A stretch of 64,000 nucleotides of DNA from Thiomicrorhabdus sp. ZW0627 (GCF_029767005.1 NZ_JARUQR010000005.1:91679-155678); one strand, 5' to 3'. Positions 1-11,383 are shown, counted from the first letter of the stretch. Notes: generated from the sequence alone by a model not told the origin. Numbers and translations: made by a program.

Positions 1-2
1 AA

Positions 3-1976
3 TTACCAAAGTACCCATACCAGCATCGCTAGCAGGCCGAAAATCATCACAAACGCATAGTGGTACATATACCCCGTTTGTGTTTCACGTAAACTCTTGG
101 CGGAATTCAGAATCGCGTAGCAGGTATTCATTACAACACCGCTATCGATCAGCTTGATATCCACCGACTTGGTGAAGAACTCACCAAGCTTACGAGTTCC
201 GTTAACAAATACGATTTCATTCAAACGATCGAATCCGTAGGCGTTATCCAACACGTAGTAACCGCGTGGACACATCGACTTCAACTTCCCTGGAATATCA
301 GGACGTTTAACATATAGGACCCACGCCAACAACACACCGGACAAAGCCAAAATGACAGGCAGAGTGATGAATGAATGCAGGATCATGTTCAGCACACCGT
401 GGAAGTAATTGTTGTAAACCGCCATCATGGTGTCGTTTTCAGCCATAACAAAGACCGAGTCACCGAAATATGTACCGTTCAACATCGGTTCAATCATAGG
501 CAGACCCATCAACACCGCAGGAATCGACAACAAGATTAGAGGTAGTGTCACAACCCATGGAGACTCTTTCAGCTCATGAGTACGGACGTATTCACTCTCT
601 TCACCATGGAACACAATAAAGAACATGCGGAAGCTATAGAAAGCGGTTACAAATACACCGGCCATCAATAACACGTATGCGAACATCGCGCCGTAACGGT
701 CACTCTCTCCCAACGCCAGCAGGATGCTGTCTTTTGAGAAGAATCCTGAGAAACCAGGGAAACCGATCAAGGCCAAAGAACCGATCAACATTGCAATATA
801 GGTGATCGGCATGTATTTCTTAAGACCACCCATGTCGCGGATATCCTGCTTGTGGTGCATCGCGATGATGACAGAACCGGCCGCAAGAAACAACAAAGCC
901 TTGAAGAACGCATGGGTCAATACATGGAACATGCCTGCCGCGTAAGCCGAAGCACCCAACGCCGCAGTCATATAACCCAACTGAGATAGTGTCGAATAAG
1001 CAACTACGCGCTTGATGTCATTCTGGATCAAGCCCAACAGTCCCATCATGAATGCAGTCAAGGCACCCACGATCAATACAACACTCAATGCCGTTTCAGA
1101 CAATTCAAATGCAGGAGACAAACGAGCTACCATGAAGATACCCGCAGTTACCATTGTCGCAGCGTGGATCAATGCAGAAATCGGAGTAGGACCTTCCATC
1201 GACTCAGGAAGCCAGACGTGAAGCGGCATCTGAGCCGATTTACCCATGGCACCGACAAACAACAAGATCAGCATCAAAGTGATCATAGACCATTCGACAC
1301 CTGGAACGATTTCGATCATCACATCGCGCTGGGATGTCAGCTGAGCAAAAAACTCTTGATAATCCATGGTATTGAAATAGACGAATACCATTGCAATACC
1401 CAGGATGAAACCGAAGTCACCGACACGGTTAACCAAGAATGCTTTCAAGTTAGCTTGAATCGCGGATTCACGCTTCATGTAGAAACCGATCAATAGGTAA
1501 GAAACAAGACCTACCGCTTCCCAACCGAAAAACAGTTGCAGGAAGTTATTCGCCATAACCAATGAAAGCATCGAGAATGTGAACAGCGAGATGTAACTGA
1601 AGAAGCGTTGGTAATAAGGGTTGTGGTGATCATAATCTTCGTCGTGATCCATATAACCAATGGTATAGATATGAACCATCAAGGAAACGAAAGTCACCAC
1701 CAACATCATAGTTGCAGACAGTTCGTCGATCATATAACCGATCTCGAAACGGACACCGTCCGTCACCATCCAGGTATACAAGCTGGCGTTGTAAGGTTCA
1801 CTACCTTCCAATACGAACAGCATAAAGACATAGAAAGAAAGAACAGTTGAAATCGCCACACCGATAATCGTTGCAGTATGCGCCCCTTTGCGCCCGACCT
1901 GTCGACCGAATAAACCGGCAATCATTGAGCCGAATAACGGCGACAATAAAATAACGGTAAGAATAAAGTGTAACAT
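3..1976 (-). CDS. nuoL: NADH-quinone oxidoreductase subunit L
   Basis: This is the large proton-pumping membrane subunit of respiratory complex I, a homologue of Mrp antiporters. The 657-residue product is almost entirely hydrophobic helices. It carries the conserved Glu153 in GWEAVGLVSYL and Lys246 in the GAMGKSAQMPLHVWLPE segment, both part of the proton path in this family, and ends in the usual C-terminal arm with a final helix. The length (about 610-660 in relatives) looks complete. The gene starts 6 nt after nuoK and is the last nuo gene visible; nuoM and nuoN would be expected just beyond the left edge. Family assignment is certain. The proton-path role is known from the family and not shown here. 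Confidence 0.97.
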   Translation of the reverse strand: MLHFILTVILLSPLFGSMIAGLFGRQVGRKGAHTATIIGVAISTVLSFYVFMLFVLEGSEPYNASLYTWMVTDGVRFEIGYMIDELSATMMLVVTFVSLMVHIYTIGYMDHDEDYDHHNPYYQRFFSYISLFTFSMLSLVMANNFLQLFFGWEAVGLVSYLLIGFYMKRESAIQANLKAFLVNRVGDFGFILGIAMVFVYFNTMDYQEFFAQLTSQRDVMIEIVPGVEWSMITLMLILLFVGAMGKSAQMPLHVWLPESMEGPTPISALIHAATMVTAGIFMVARLSPAFELSETALSVVLIVGALTAFMMGLLGLIQNDIKRVVAYSTLSQLGYMTAALGASAYAAGMFHVLTHAFFKALLFLAAGSVIIAMHHKQDIRDMGGLKKYMPITYIAMLIGSLALIGFPGFSGFFSKDSILLALGESDRYGAMFAYVLLMAGVFVTAFYSFRMFFIVFHGEESEYVRTHELKESPWVVTLPLILLSIPAVLMGLPMIEPMLNGTYFGDSVFVMAENDTMMAVYNNYFHGVLNMILHSFITLPVILALSGVLLAWVLYVKRPDIPGKLKSMCPRGYYVLDNAYGFDRLNEIVFVNGTRKLGEFFTKSVDIKLIDSGVVMNTCYAILNSAKSLRETQTGYMYHYAFVMIFGLLAMLVWVLW

Positions 1977-1982
1977 CTACAA

Positions 1983-2288
1983 CTACCCCTTCAGTGATCC
2001 AAGATCATCAACATTGATGCTCTTACGGTTACGGAACACCAGAACAATAATGGCCAAACCGATCGCTGCTTCCGCCGCAGCAACCGTAAGGATAAAGAAT
2101 ACAAAAATCTGTCCAGTTACATCGTTCAAGTAAGACGAAAACGCGACAAGGTTTGTATTAACCGCCAACAACAGCAACTCGATCGACATCAAAAGAATAA
2201 TGATGTTCTTACGATTCAGGAAAATCCCGGCCATACTCATCGTGAAAAGAATGGCGCTAAAAATTAGGTAATCCGATAAAGCAATCAC
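1983..2288 (-). CDS. nuoK: NADH-quinone oxidoreductase subunit K
   Basis: Small three-helix membrane subunit of complex I (101 residues, the normal length). Its transmembrane glutamates in helices 2 and 3 are visible in the segments [11 protein letters not shown] and [11 protein letters not shown]; these are part of the central proton axis in the family. The start codon overlaps the nuoJ stop by 4 nt (ATGA), which implies translational coupling. It sits between nuoJ and nuoL as in other proteobacterial nuo operons. Confidence 0.97.
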   Translation of the reverse strand: MIALSDYLIFSAILFTMSMAGIFLNRKNIIILLMSIELLLLAVNTNLVAFSSYLNDVTGQIFVFFILTVAAAEAAIGLAIIVLVFRNRKSINVDDLGSLKG

Positions 2289-2926
2289 TTGCTCTCCTCC
2301 TCTTTTTCCGGCAGATCCTTCTCGACCACCGCTTCCATCTTCACCATTCTCAGACGGTCTGAAGCTTGTGTTTTAACCTGCTTATCAATGTTTTGATAAA
2401 GCACTTCTTTAGGCGCACGACGACGTATCGTCAATGCGATGGCGGCAACGATCCCCACTAGAAGTAGGACGGCCGCCAATACAAACGCGTAAGCGTGCGT
2501 AGTGTAAAGAGGAACGGCGATTGCAGCTGTGTTGCTGTAATCAGGCCCGTGAACAACCGGTGCACCAGTTACTTCCAAACCAAAGTGTGCTGGTCCAAGA
2601 ACCATGTACATCATGCCGAAAGTAGCGATTGCAGCAATGGCCCCTAATGACAAGTAACGCGTGAAACCTTCCTTAAGCTTAGCCAGGTTGATGTCCAGCA
2701 TCATGACCACGAATAGGAAGAGAACCATAACGGCACCGACATAAACCAAAATCAATACCAGACCTAGGAATTCGGCCTGAGCCATGATCCACACGCCAGC
2801 CGTTGAAATAAACGCCAATACCAACCATAAAGCGGCTTTAACCGGGTTTCTAACCGTAATCACCATAAAACCAGAGACGACGGCCATCGCAGCAAGTACA
2901 TAAAAAATAAATTGCTCAAATGTCAT
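2285..2926 (-). CDS. nuoJ: NADH-quinone oxidoreductase subunit J
   Basis: Membrane subunit J of complex I (213 residues) with five predicted helices. The conserved third-helix stretch [21 protein letters not shown] contains the pi-bulge region that moves during coupling in structurally studied homologues. The C-terminal 60 residues are charged and probably cytoplasmic, and somewhat longer than in Escherichia coli. The gene follows nuoI by 16 nt and overlaps nuoK by 4 nt. Confidence 0.96.
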   Translation of the reverse strand: MTFEQFIFYVLAAMAVVSGFMVITVRNPVKAALWLVLAFISTAGVWIMAQAEFLGLVLILVYVGAVMVLFLFVVMMLDINLAKLKEGFTRYLSLGAIAAIATFGMMYMVLGPAHFGLEVTGAPVVHGPDYSNTAAIAVPLYTTHAYAFVLAAVLLLVGIVAAIALTIRRRAPKEVLYQNIDKQVKTQASDRLRMVKMEAVVEKDLPEKEEESK

Positions 2927-2942
2927 GTTGAATTCTCTTTAA

Positions 2943-3434
2943 TTAACGATATTTAGCGTCTGCAGCGCGGTCCGCAGCAATCTGTTGTTCATGCTTGTCA
3001 CCAAAGGCCAACAACTTGTCTTTGGTCATGATATGAGGGCCGCGCTCCTGGAATTCATATTCAAAAACACGTGTTTCGACGATTGCATCAACTGGACAGG
3101 CCTCTTCACAGAAACCACAGTAAATACACTTAAACATATCAATATCGTATTGGGTCGTTCTACGCGAACCGTCTTCTCGTTCTTCCGACTCGATGGTAAT
3201 CGCATTGGCAGGACAAACCGCTTCACACAACTTACAGGCGATACAACGCTCTTCACCGTTTTCATAACGGCGTAATGCGTGATGCCCTCTAAAACGAGGA
3301 GAAAGCGGAGTCTTCTCTTCCGGATAACGAACCGTAATTTTCTTCTTAAAAAGGTATTTTCCGGTTAACGCAAGGCCTTTGAAGAGTTCTGTCAACCCAA
3401 AGGTCTTAACTTGATGTCTGATGAATTTAACCAT
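2943..3434 (-). CDS. nuoI: NADH-quinone oxidoreductase subunit I (2x[4Fe-4S])
   Basis: Ferredoxin-like subunit that carries electrons through clusters N6a and N6b in the hydrophilic arm of complex I. Two classical 4Fe-4S motifs are present: [12 protein letters not shown] with Cys64, 67, 70 and 74, and [12 protein letters not shown] with Cys103, 106, 109 and 113. The 163-residue length and the N-terminal amphipathic helix match the TYKY/Nqo9 family. It lies 12 nt after nuoH and 16 nt before nuoJ. Confidence 0.97.
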   Translation of the reverse strand: MVKFIRHQVKTFGLTELFKGLALTGKYLFKKKITVRYPEEKTPLSPRFRGHHALRRYENGEERCIACKLCEAVCPANAITIESEEREDGSRRTTQYDIDMFKCIYCGFCEEACPVDAIVETRVFEYEFQERGPHIMTKDKLLAFGDKHEQQIAADRAADAKYR

Positions 3435-3446
3435 TTTTACCTCTAA

Positions 3447-4508
3447 TTAATTAAACCAAGGACCGAATTTGAAGTACTGCATTGCACCAACAACGAATAC
3501 CCAAACGATAGTCACAGGAATTAACACTTTCCACCCTAGACGCATTAACTGGTCATAACGGTATCTTGGGAAAGTGGCACGAAGCCATAGGAAAACAAAC
3601 AATAAGAAACTTACCTTAAAGGCCAACCAACCGAAGGCAGGTACCCATGCAAACAGAGTTTCCAGAACTGGAATGCCTTCAAACGGCGATAACCAACCAC
3701 CTAGGAACATAATTGCGGTCATGAATGAGATCAGGATCATCATGGCGTATTCGGCCAACATGAAGACACCGAACGTCATACCCGAATATTCAACGTGGAA
3801 ACCAGCAACGATTTCAGCTTCCCCTTCGACGATATCAAACGGCGTACGGTTGGTTTCAGCCAAACCGGAAAGGAAGTAAACAACGAACATTGGCAACAAC
3901 GGCAATAGATACCAGTTCAAGATACCACCTTGCTGACCTGCTACGATTTCAGACAAGTTCATACTTCCGGCAATCATCAATACGGTTACCAACGCGAAGC
4001 CCATTGCGATTTCGTAAGAAATCTTCTGTGCAGAACCACGCAAAGCACCCAAGAATGCGTACTTAGAGTTGGAAGCCCAACCTGCAATAATGGTTCCGTA
4101 AACTAAAATCGACGATACCGCAAGGATATACAAAATACCGGCGTTGATATCGGAGACCACCACTTCCGGTGAGAACGGTATAACCGCCCATACTGCAACC
4201 GCTGGTGCGATAGACAACACCGGTGCAACAATGAATAGGAACTTATTAGACTGACGAGGGAAAATCACCTCTTTTGTCATCAGCTTGATCGCATCCGCAA
4301 TCGGCTGGAACCAACCACCCGGGCCGACACGGTTAGGTCCCATACGAACCTGCATGTAACCGATAACTTTACGCTCAGCGTATGTCAACAGCATAACCGT
4401 GATCATAATTGGCAGAATAACGACCAATGCTTGAATAACCAAGGTAATAACAATAGCCAACCAATCGAATAAGAAGGTAGATAAAAAGGCTTGGATCGCA
4501 TCAAACAT
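3447..4508 (-). CDS. nuoH: NADH-quinone oxidoreductase subunit H
   Basis: Membrane subunit H of complex I, which forms part of the quinone-binding chamber where the membrane and peripheral arms meet. The 353-residue product has about eight helices. It shows the conserved [20 protein letters not shown] loop near residue 45 and the glutamate-rich [20 protein letters not shown] loop near residue 220, both diagnostic of this subunit. Length is normal. It starts 5 nt after nuoG and precedes nuoI. Confidence 0.97.
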   Translation of the reverse strand: MFDAIQAFLSTFLFDWLAIVITLVIQALVVILPIMITVMLLTYAERKVIGYMQVRMGPNRVGPGGWFQPIADAIKLMTKEVIFPRQSNKFLFIVAPVLSIAPAVAVWAVIPFSPEVVVSDINAGILYILAVSSILVYGTIIAGWASNSKYAFLGALRGSAQKISYEIAMGFALVTVLMIAGSMNLSEIVAGQQGGILNWYLLPLLPMFVVYFLSGLAETNRTPFDIVEGEAEIVAGFHVEYSGMTFGVFMLAEYAMMILISFMTAIMFLGGWLSPFEGIPVLETLFAWVPAFGWLAFKVSFLLFVFLWLRATFPRYRYDQLMRLGWKVLIPVTIVWVFVVGAMQYFKFGPWFN

Positions 4509-4513
4509 CTAGA

Positions 4514-6625
4514 TTATCCTCTTTTCGTTAGTTGAGCGTTGGCATCGGGAGTCGCCTGCAAAGACGGAGAACGTCTGACAATACTGTCGATCACATACGG
4601 CGAAAGCACACTGAAAGTTTCAGACGCGTTATCCAAGGTCATTTCAACCTTACCGAAATCGATGTTCGTCGCTTGGTTATCCATTACTTCTGTCAAAACT
4701 TGATTTGAATGTGTCTGTTCGAAACCTTCTAGGTCGAACAGGTTACCAAGTACACGTAGGACTTTCCAACCTGCTTTTGAGTCACCTTTAGGCTCGACAG
4801 CCATCTTGAAAGACTGTTTTAAGCCATTGGCGTTCACGTAAGTTCCCGCTGTTTCCGCAAACGTCGCCAATGGTAGCAACACATCCGCATATTCACGCAT
4901 AGCTTCGCTATCAAATGCAGTCATATTGACTACAAAACCGGCTTGTTTCATCGCCTTCAACGCCTGATCAGATTCAATACAATCTAGTTCAGGCTCAACT
5001 CCGAAGTTGATAAAACAATCCAAGTTAGCGTTCAACATTTGCGAAACGTTCATACCGTTCTGAGGCAGTACATTCACAAGATGAGCACCTACTTCGTTAG
5101 CGGCAATCGGAAGAATGTTCAAACTCGCACCGGTCGCTTCGGCGATGATGGCCGCCAACTTCTGCAGCTGGGCGTAGTTAGAATGGTTCTGAGAGATTTG
5201 ACCTAACATGACTGCTGCTTTTTCAGCGGCCTTTAATGATTCAACGATCTCTCGATGTGTATTCGTAACTTCAACTGAATCCAACCAGGCCTGTTCACTT
5301 TCATTTGCCATTTCCAAAGCCGCTTTAGCGACTCCGGCAAGCTGTTCGACCAGATTGTTTTGATCTGCGATGATTTCGCTGGCCAAAGGGTAATTGAAAT
5401 CCAACGTAAGTGGGTTAATGACATGTGCTTTCGCACCGGCCAGCACCGCTTTACGAATACGGTGGTTTAGGATAGGCAGCTCTTTTCTTAGGTAAGAACC
5501 TACCAACAATACGGTCTGCAATTCTTCAACCTCTTCGATTGAAGGAACCAGTGACGGTGTATGGAAACCGTTCGCATCCAAAGAGAAGTCGGTTTGGCTT
5601 AAACGGTGATCGATGTTCTCAATCGCTAAACCGCGCGCCAGTTTCTGTAACAAATGCAACTCTTCAACTGTTGAACTTGGAGATGCAAGCACACCAACTT
5701 TGGATGCATCGGACAATCTCTCTTTCAGACCTTCTACAGCAAATTCCAAAGCTGTTTCCCAATCAACAGAAAGCCATTTGCCGTTCTTTTTTATTTGTGG
5801 CTGGGTCAATCTATCTTCAGCATTGATCCCTTCATAAGCGAAACGGTCCCTATCCGATAGCCATACTTCGTTGATAGCTTCGTTTTCGCGAGGAACAACA
5901 CGTTTGATTTCACCGTCTTTAGAGTGAAGGATGATATTCGATCCCATGCTGTCATGAGGAGCGATACCGTTGTGAGCTTTCAATTCCCATGCACGCGCAG
6001 AATAACGGAACGGCTTGGATGTCAGAGCGCCTACAGGACAAAGGTCGATCATATTCCCAGACATTTCGGAAGTGATTGATTTTTCGATATAAGTACCGAT
6101 TTCCATCCACTCACTACGCCCGGTTGCACCCAATTCCATCATACCGGCCACTTCCTGCCCGAAACGAACACAACGGGTACAGTGGATACAACGAGTCATA
6201 TCCGTTTGGATCAATGAACCGGCTTCGCGGTCACCGACGATACGTTTCGCTTCGGTATAACGGGAAACATCATCACCATAATCCATGGCCACATCTTGCA
6301 ATTCACACTCACCACCCTGGTCACAAATAGGACAATCCAGCGGGTGGTTAATCAGTAGAAACTCCATCACCGATTTTTGTGCCGCAATCGCTTTGGCCGA
6401 TTTTGTGTGGACCTTCATACCGTCGGTAACTGGCGTAGCACAGGCTGGAAGCGGCTTCCATGCACCTTCTACTTCAACCAGACACATACGGCAGTTGGCA
6501 GCGATCGATAGCTTTTTGTGGTAACAAAAACGGGGAATTGAGATCTGCGCTTTATCGGCGACATCAATCAGCATGTCCCCTTCACGCGCTTCGACAACTT
6601 GTCCGTTAATTTCTACTTTTACCAT
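4514..6625 (-). CDS. nuoG: NADH-quinone oxidoreductase subunit G
   Basis: The large iron-sulfur subunit of complex I, related to molybdopterin oxidoreductases. The N-terminal 2Fe-2S ferredoxin domain has CRMCLVEVEG and an upstream Cys in the PRFCYHK segment. It is followed by the His-Cys domain (CPICDQGGECELQ) and the 4Fe-4S motif RCIHCTRCVRF with a distal CPVGAL. The rest is a molybdopterin-family domain that does not bind cofactor in this subunit. At 703 residues it is the shorter type found in mitochondria and many proteobacteria, not the roughly 900-residue E. coli form. The gene starts 46 nt after nuoF. Confidence 0.96.
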   Translation of the reverse strand: MVKVEINGQVVEAREGDMLIDVADKAQISIPRFCYHKKLSIAANCRMCLVEVEGAWKPLPACATPVTDGMKVHTKSAKAIAAQKSVMEFLLINHPLDCPICDQGGECELQDVAMDYGDDVSRYTEAKRIVGDREAGSLIQTDMTRCIHCTRCVRFGQEVAGMMELGATGRSEWMEIGTYIEKSITSEMSGNMIDLCPVGALTSKPFRYSARAWELKAHNGIAPHDSMGSNIILHSKDGEIKRVVPRENEAINEVWLSDRDRFAYEGINAEDRLTQPQIKKNGKWLSVDWETALEFAVEGLKERLSDASKVGVLASPSSTVEELHLLQKLARGLAIENIDHRLSQTDFSLDANGFHTPSLVPSIEEVEELQTVLLVGSYLRKELPILNHRIRKAVLAGAKAHVINPLTLDFNYPLASEIIADQNNLVEQLAGVAKAALEMANESEQAWLDSVEVTNTHREIVESLKAAEKAAVMLGQISQNHSNYAQLQKLAAIIAEATGASLNILPIAANEVGAHLVNVLPQNGMNVSQMLNANLDCFINFGVEPELDCIESDQALKAMKQAGFVVNMTAFDSEAMREYADVLLPLATFAETAGTYVNANGLKQSFKMAVEPKGDSKAGWKVLRVLGNLFDLEGFEQTHSNQVLTEVMDNQATNIDFGKVEMTLDNASETFSVLSPYVIDSIVRRSPSLQATPDANAQLTKRG

Positions 6626-6671
6626 AATTCTTTAACCTAATTAAACTTAGCTTAGTAATCTAAGGATTCGA

Positions 6672-7952
6672 TTATTGACGATCGTAGATGCTACAACCGT
6701 GCTCAATGTAATGTCTGAATTCGTGCTCGTAGTGCTCAAGCGCACTCGTCAAAGCAATCGTAGCCGCGTCTCCAAGACCACAGATAACATTCCCCATGAT
6801 CTTACCGGATACATTCTTCAAACTTTCGATATCCTCAGGGCGGCCCTTTCCTTCGCGAATACGCTTAACCACGCGGTATAACCAACCGGTACCTTCACGA
6901 CAAGGCGTACATTGACCGCAGGATTCGTCCCAATAAAAGTGACTCAGGTTTTCGATGACCTTAACGATGTCGGTCTGATCATCCATGATAATCACCGATC
7001 CGGCACCCAGGAATGACCCAGCTTTGGCGATCGAATCATAATCCATATTCATTGCCATCGCTTTCTCGGCAGGAAGAATTGCCGTTGAAGCACCACCAGG
7101 GATAACACACTTCAACTGACGTCCTTTCCAGATTCCGCCAGCCGCTTCCAATAGATCTTTAAACGGCGTCCCCATGCGGATTTCAAAGTTACCTGGCTTT
7201 TCTACATGCCCGGAGACCGCATACAATTTAGTTCCACCCGCGTTTTCAACACCAAGATCGGCAAACCACTGTCCGCCCTTTGCAAGGATCATTGGAATCG
7301 ATGCCAAAGTTTCTGTGTTGTTGATAGTCGTAGGCTTACCGTATAAACCGTAGCTAGCTGGGAAAGGCGGCTTGAAGCGTGGCTGACCTTTCTTACCTTC
7401 GATCGATTCGATCAAAGCAGTCTCTTCACCACAAATATAAGCACCCGCTCCTAAATGTGTGTATAGATCGAAATCAAAGCCAGAGCCAAGGATATTCTTT
7501 CCTAGCAGGCCTGCTTCACGAGCTTGGTTGACCGCATTATCAAAACGTTTGTACGGTTCCCAGAACTCACCACGGATGTAGTTGTAACCGGCTGTCGCAC
7601 CAATAACATAACCGGCAATCATCATTCCCTCAATCAACTGATGAGGGTTATAACGCATAATGTCACGGTCTTTAAAAGTACCCGGCTCACCTTCATCGGA
7701 ATTACAGAGGATGTACTTGTCACCTGGTGCCATACGGTTCATGAAGCTCCACTTCAAACCGGTCGGGAAACCGGCACCACCGCGTCCGCGGATACCCGAA
7801 GTTTTAACTTCTTCAATGATCTCTTGCGGATCCAACTCACCGGCCAGGACTTTTTTCCAAATCTCGTAACCACCGTTCGCCATGTAAACATCAATGTCCC
7901 ATGAACGGTCTAAGTGGTTTAAACGGTAACAGCATTCATTTTGAGGCATCAT
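6672..7952 (-). CDS. nuoF: NADH-quinone oxidoreductase subunit F (NADH/FMN binding)
   Basis: The subunit that oxidises NADH and holds FMN and the N3 4Fe-4S cluster. The glycine-rich FMN/NADH site [10 protein letters not shown] is near residues 56-65. The cluster ligands are in [14 protein letters not shown], with the fourth Cys in the later GNVICGLGD segment. The product is 426 residues, the normal length. Two adjacent ATGs (7952 and 7949) are possible starts; GGAG lies 8 nt before the first. The gene starts 5 nt after nuoE. Confidence 0.97.
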   Translation of the reverse strand: MMPQNECCYRLNHLDRSWDIDVYMANGGYEIWKKVLAGELDPQEIIEEVKTSGIRGRGGAGFPTGLKWSFMNRMAPGDKYILCNSDEGEPGTFKDRDIMRYNPHQLIEGMMIAGYVIGATAGYNYIRGEFWEPYKRFDNAVNQAREAGLLGKNILGSGFDFDLYTHLGAGAYICGEETALIESIEGKKGQPRFKPPFPASYGLYGKPTTINNTETLASIPMILAKGGQWFADLGVENAGGTKLYAVSGHVEKPGNFEIRMGTPFKDLLEAAGGIWKGRQLKCVIPGGASTAILPAEKAMAMNMDYDSIAKAGSFLGAGSVIIMDDQTDIVKVIENLSHFYWDESCGQCTPCREGTGWLYRVVKRIREGKGRPEDIESLKNVSGKIMGNVICGLGDAATIALTSALEHYEHEFRHYIEHGCSIYDRQ

Positions 7953-7957
7953 ATCGT

Positions 7958-8458
7958 TTACTCCAGCTCGGTAATCAATTTATCTAGATATTCTTCGGTA
8001 AGGTTTTCATGATATTCCTTACCAAGCTGCATCATAGGCGCACCACCACAGGCACCAAGACACTCAACCTTCTTGATCGAGAACTTGCCATCCGGCGTAA
8101 CTTCACCCACTTTGATGCCTAGACGTTTTTCAAGATAGGCGATGATATCGTCCTTACCGCGCAACATGCATGAGATGCTGTTACAGACGCAGAACTTGAA
8201 TTCACCGACTGGCTGATGTTCGTAGTTACCGTAAAAAGTCGCTACTTCATAGACCGCAATTGGCGGCATTCCTAGGTAATCAGCGATTTCATCCATCAAT
8301 TCAGTTGTAAGATGACCGCCGTTTACTTCCTGCACAATACGCAAAGCCGGCATAACCGCCGACTGTCTTTGGTCAGCTGGATAATGCGAAATCCAACGAT
8401 CGATGCGGGACTTTACGTCCCCTGTAATCATTTTGCTGTTATTTTCGGTTGAACTCAT
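7958..8458 (-). CDS. nuoE: NADH-quinone oxidoreductase subunit E ([2Fe-2S])
   Basis: Thioredoxin-fold 2Fe-2S subunit (cluster N1a) of the NADH dehydrogenase module. The four ligands are visible as Cys92, Cys97, Cys133 and Cys137 (CNSISC and CLGACGGAP). The 166-residue length is typical. The start overlaps the nuoD stop by 4 nt, and nuoF follows after 5 nt, so D, E and F are very likely translationally linked. Confidence 0.97.
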   Translation of the reverse strand: MSSTENNSKMITGDVKSRIDRWISHYPADQRQSAVMPALRIVQEVNGGHLTTELMDEIADYLGMPPIAVYEVATFYGNYEHQPVGEFKFCVCNSISCMLRGKDDIIAYLEKRLGIKVGEVTPDGKFSIKKVECLGACGGAPMMQLGKEYHENLTEEYLDKLITELE

Positions 8459-9708
8459 CGGTCAACTTCTCCAAATACAATATCTTGTGTCCCAATAATC
8501 GAAACCACATCCGCAATCATGTGACCTTTGGTCATCTCTTCTAGAGAGGCCAAGTGCGCAAATCCAGGCGCTCTGACTTTCATGCGGTAAGGCTTATTGG
8601 CTCCGTCCGATACCATGTAAATTCCGAATTCACCTTTTGGGTGTTCAACAGCGGAATAAACTTCACTTGTCGGGATGGTGTACCCTTCTGTGAATAATTT
8701 AAAGTGGTGAATCAACGCTTCCATGTTCGATTTAGCGTCTTCTCGTGAAGGCGGCGTCACTTTGTGGTTATCAGAGATAACCGGGCCCGGATTCTCTTTC
8801 AACCACTTAACACACTGCTTAATAATCTTGTTCGATTCGCGCATTTCAGCGACACGCACCAAGTAACGATCGTAAGTATCACCAGTTTTACCAACCGGGA
8901 TATCAAAGTCTAAACGGTCGTATACTTCATACGGTTGCTTCTTACGCAAATCCCATTCAATACCGGAACCACGTAACATCGGTCCACTAAAACCAAGTTG
9001 TAATGCACGTTCCGGGGATACGATACCGATATCGACAGTACGCTGCTTCCAGATACGGTTATCGGTCAATAGGGTTTCATATTCATCAACATAACCCGGG
9101 AAACGCTCGGTAAACGCTTCGATGAAGTCCAACAATGAACCTTCGCGAGTTTCGTTCAATTTGTCCAGTTTCTTACCGGAATGCCATTTAGACTCAGAAT
9201 ACTTAGCCATCGTTTCAGGCAAATCACGATAAACCCCACCCGGACGATAGTAAGTAGCGTGCATACGGGCACCGGATACCGCTTCATAACAGTCCATGAG
9301 ATCTTCACGCTCACGGAAAGCGTATAGGAAAACAGTCATGGCACCGATATCAAGCGCGTGCGCACCTAACCACATCAAGTGGTTCAGGATACGAGTGATT
9401 TCGTCAAACATAACTCGGATGTACTGGGCACGTTCCGGCACTTCAACACCAAGCATCTTTTCGATCGCCATGACGTATGCGTGTTCGTTCGCCATCATGG
9501 AGACATAATCCAAACGATCCATGTAACCGATAGACTGGTTGTAAGGCTTATATTCGGCTAGCTTTTCTGTACCGCGGTGAAGCAGTCCGATATGCGGATC
9601 CGCTCTTACGATGGTCTCACCGTCCAATTCCAGTACAAGACGCAATACCCCGTGTGCAGACGGGTGCTGAGGACCGAAGTTAAGAGTATAGTTACGAATT
9701 TCAGGCAT
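8455..9708 (-). CDS. nuoD: NADH-quinone oxidoreductase subunit D
   Basis: The 49-kDa-type subunit of complex I, a homologue of the nickel-iron hydrogenase large subunit, that lines the quinone pocket. The [13 protein letters not shown] stretch near residue 12 contains the conserved HPSAHG turn whose His interacts with quinone in the family. The protein is 417 residues and separate from NuoC, unlike the fused NuoCD of enterobacteria. nuoC lies 9 nt upstream, and nuoE overlaps it by 4 nt. Confidence 0.97.
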   Translation of the reverse strand: MPEIRNYTLNFGPQHPSAHGVLRLVLELDGETIVRADPHIGLLHRGTEKLAEYKPYNQSIGYMDRLDYVSMMANEHAYVMAIEKMLGVEVPERAQYIRVMFDEITRILNHLMWLGAHALDIGAMTVFLYAFREREDLMDCYEAVSGARMHATYYRPGGVYRDLPETMAKYSESKWHSGKKLDKLNETREGSLLDFIEAFTERFPGYVDEYETLLTDNRIWKQRTVDIGIVSPERALQLGFSGPMLRGSGIEWDLRKKQPYEVYDRLDFDIPVGKTGDTYDRYLVRVAEMRESNKIIKQCVKWLKENPGPVISDNHKVTPPSREDAKSNMEALIHHFKLFTEGYTIPTSEVYSAVEHPKGEFGIYMVSDGANKPYRMKVRAPGFAHLASLEEMTKGHMIADVVSIIGTQDIVFGEVDR

Positions 9709-9717
9709 AATAATCTC

Positions 9718-10395
9718 CTACTTAACCTCTGCTGATGCATCTTCACGAATGACGCGAGGCACATTCACTCGGTTTTCAATTGAAACCGGTTCATAAATAA
9801 CACGTCCCTGTTCTGCGTCGTAACGCATTTCAACGTGTCCAGTAAGAGGGAAATCTTTTCTAAGAGGATGTCCGACAAAACCGTAATCGGTCAGGATTCT
9901 TCTTAGGTCTGGGTGTCCATTAAACAAAATTCCAAATAGGTCGAACGCTTCACGTTCAAACCAGTTGGCACAACTCCAGACATCGATAACAGAATCCACC
10001 AACGGCATCTGGGTTGATTCAGGGAACACCTTCACGCGGATACGAGCATTGTGTTCAACGGAAAGAAGATGATAAACAACCGCAAAACGGCGTTCCATTT
10101 CCAACTCTTCATTACCGTTCTCTTCTTCGGCGAAATCAAATACACCACGGCTAAAACCAGTGTTTGCCGCGCGCATCGTTTCCCAGTTAGCCTGACCGAA
10201 ATCAAGATAATCCACACCACACAGGTCCATTAACTGGTCAAATCCCAAATCATCTCTTAGGGATGTAAATGCTTTGACGGCTGTTGTCGGATTCAACTCG
10301 ATCGTCAATTCGTTCAACGCAACTTTCGAGTCGACAACCTTATCGCCTAAGACATCATTAACTTTATTTTGTAAATCTAATACAGACTGTTTCAT
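9718..10395 (-). CDS. nuoC: NADH-quinone oxidoreductase subunit C
   Basis: The 30-kDa-type subunit of the peripheral arm of complex I. I set the start at the ATG at 10395 ([14 protein letters not shown]). The open frame extends upstream, but that extra part lies inside nuoB and has no family resemblance. The resulting product is 225 residues. It carries the C-terminal signature [23 protein letters not shown], typical of NuoC/Nqo5. It follows nuoB with a gap of about 19 nt and precedes nuoD by 9 nt. Confidence 0.95.
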   Translation of the reverse strand: MKQSVLDLQNKVNDVLGDKVVDSKVALNELTIELNPTTAVKAFTSLRDDLGFDQLMDLCGVDYLDFGQANWETMRAANTGFSRGVFDFAEEENGNEELEMERRFAVVYHLLSVEHNARIRVKVFPESTQMPLVDSVIDVWSCANWFEREAFDLFGILFNGHPDLRRILTDYGFVGHPLRKDFPLTGHVEMRYDAEQGRVIYEPVSIENRVNVPRVIREDASAEVK

Positions 10396-10414
10396 AACTG
10401 ACTTCTTACTGTGA

Positions 10415-10891
10415 TTATCTAGCAATGGTGTTGGTGCGTTTGATCTTGTTTTGCAACTGAATGATGCCGTACAAGAGTGCCTCAGCGGTAGGAGGACAGC
10501 CTGGTACATAGACGTCGACAGGAACGATGCGGTCACACCCGCGAACTACAGAATAGGAATAATGATAGTAACCGCCACCATTTGCGCAGGAACCCATTGA
10601 GATAACCCAACGAGGTTCAGCCATCTGGTCGTAAACCTTACGAAGAGCAGGTGCCATTTTATTAACCAGCGTTCCAGCAACAACCATGACATCCGATTGA
10701 CGAGGACTTGGTCTGAAAATGATCCCGAAACGGTCTAAATCATAACGGGAAGCACCCGCGTGCATCATTTCAACCGCACAGCAAGCCAAACCGAAAGTCA
10801 TTGGCCATAATGAACCAGTTCGTGCCCAGTTAATTAATTTATCTGCTGAAGTGGTAACTACCCCTTCTTTCAAAACACCTTCTATTCCCAT
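10415..10891 (-). CDS. nuoB: NADH-quinone oxidoreductase subunit B ([4Fe-4S] N2)
   Basis: Subunit that carries cluster N2, the direct electron donor to quinone. With the start at 10891 ([10 protein letters not shown]) the product is 158 residues and has the four expected ligands: the tandem Cys37-Cys38 in [10 protein letters not shown], Cys102 in GSCANGGG and Cys132 in [12 protein letters not shown] slightly longer frame starts upstream, but this ATG is the conserved one. It overlaps the last codons of nuoA by 10 nt. Confidence 0.96.
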   Translation of the reverse strand: MGIEGVLKEGVVTTSADKLINWARTGSLWPMTFGLACCAVEMMHAGASRYDLDRFGIIFRPSPRQSDVMVVAGTLVNKMAPALRKVYDQMAEPRWVISMGSCANGGGYYHYSYSVVRGCDRIVPVDVYVPGCPPTAEALLYGIIQLQNKIKRTNTIAR

Positions 10892-11238
10892 TCTAGTGCA
10901 CCTTTTTTCCACTCATAGATGAACCCGACGACTAGCAGCGACAAGAACACTCCCATCGCCAGCAATCCAAATGTTCCAACTTCGTCAAGCACAATCGCCC
11001 ACGGAAACAGGAAAGCTATCTCCAAATCGAAAATAATGAAAAGAATTGCGACTAGATAGAAACGCACGTCAAATTTCATACGTGCATCCTCAAACGCTTC
11101 GAAACCACACTCATAAGGAGAGTTTTTCTCCGCATCCGGTTTCTGAGGACCCAGCAAATATCCAAGCAAAATAGGCCCAGCTCCAAAGAGCACTCCTAAC
11201 GTGACAAAGACAAGGACAGGAAGATAACTTTCTAGCAT
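10882..11238 (-). CDS. nuoA: NADH-quinone oxidoreductase subunit A
   Basis: First gene of the complex I operon; a three-helix membrane subunit (118 residues). The diagnostic loop [16 protein letters not shown] sits near residue 40, with the conserved Cys that is exposed in the deactive form of the enzyme in homologues. It is 60 nt downstream of tRNA-Leu. A 45-nt leader contains a short hairpin, and no clear promoter is visible, so it may be transcribed from upstream. Confidence 0.97.
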   Translation of the reverse strand: MLESYLPVLVFVTLGVLFGAGPILLGYLLGPQKPDAEKNSPYECGFEAFEDARMKFDVRFYLVAILFIIFDLEIAFLFPWAIVLDEVGTFGLLAMGVFLSLLVVGFIYEWKKGALEWE

Positions 11239-11270
11239 TGGCTTTAGACCTCTTCTAGCATGTTAAAGGC

Positions 11271-11288
11271 TCCTGCAACATTGCAGGA
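11271..11288 (-). other. Hairpin in the nuoA leader
   Basis: An inverted repeat TCCTGCAA/TTGCAGGA (8 bp, 2-nt centre) lies between tRNA-Leu and nuoA. On the minus strand it is followed by GCCTTTAAC, a poor U-tract, so it is more likely an RNA processing or stability element than a strong terminator. This is inference from the repeat alone. Confidence 0.4.
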
Positions 11289-11298
11289 ACTCGTTAAT

Positions 11299-11383
11299 TG
11301 GTGCCGATGGCCGGACTCGAACCGGCACAGCTTGCGCTACCACCCCCTCAAGATGGCGTGTCTACCAATTTCACCACATCGGC
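11299..11383 (-). tRNA. tRNA-Leu (anticodon GAG)
   Basis: The 85-nt sequence read on the minus strand folds as a long-variable-arm tRNA. The acceptor starts GCCGATG and pairs with the CATCGGC end, the D-loop includes AATTGGTAGAC, the T arm is CCGG-TTCGAGT-CCGG, and a CCA is encoded. The seven-base anticodon loop UUGAGGG, closed by CCAUC/GGUGG, puts GAG at positions 34-36, which reads CUC/CUU leucine codons. It lies between secG and nuoA, the usual place for a tRNA-Leu in many proteobacteria, and is probably processed from a tpiA-secG-tRNA-nuo transcript. Confidence 0.96.
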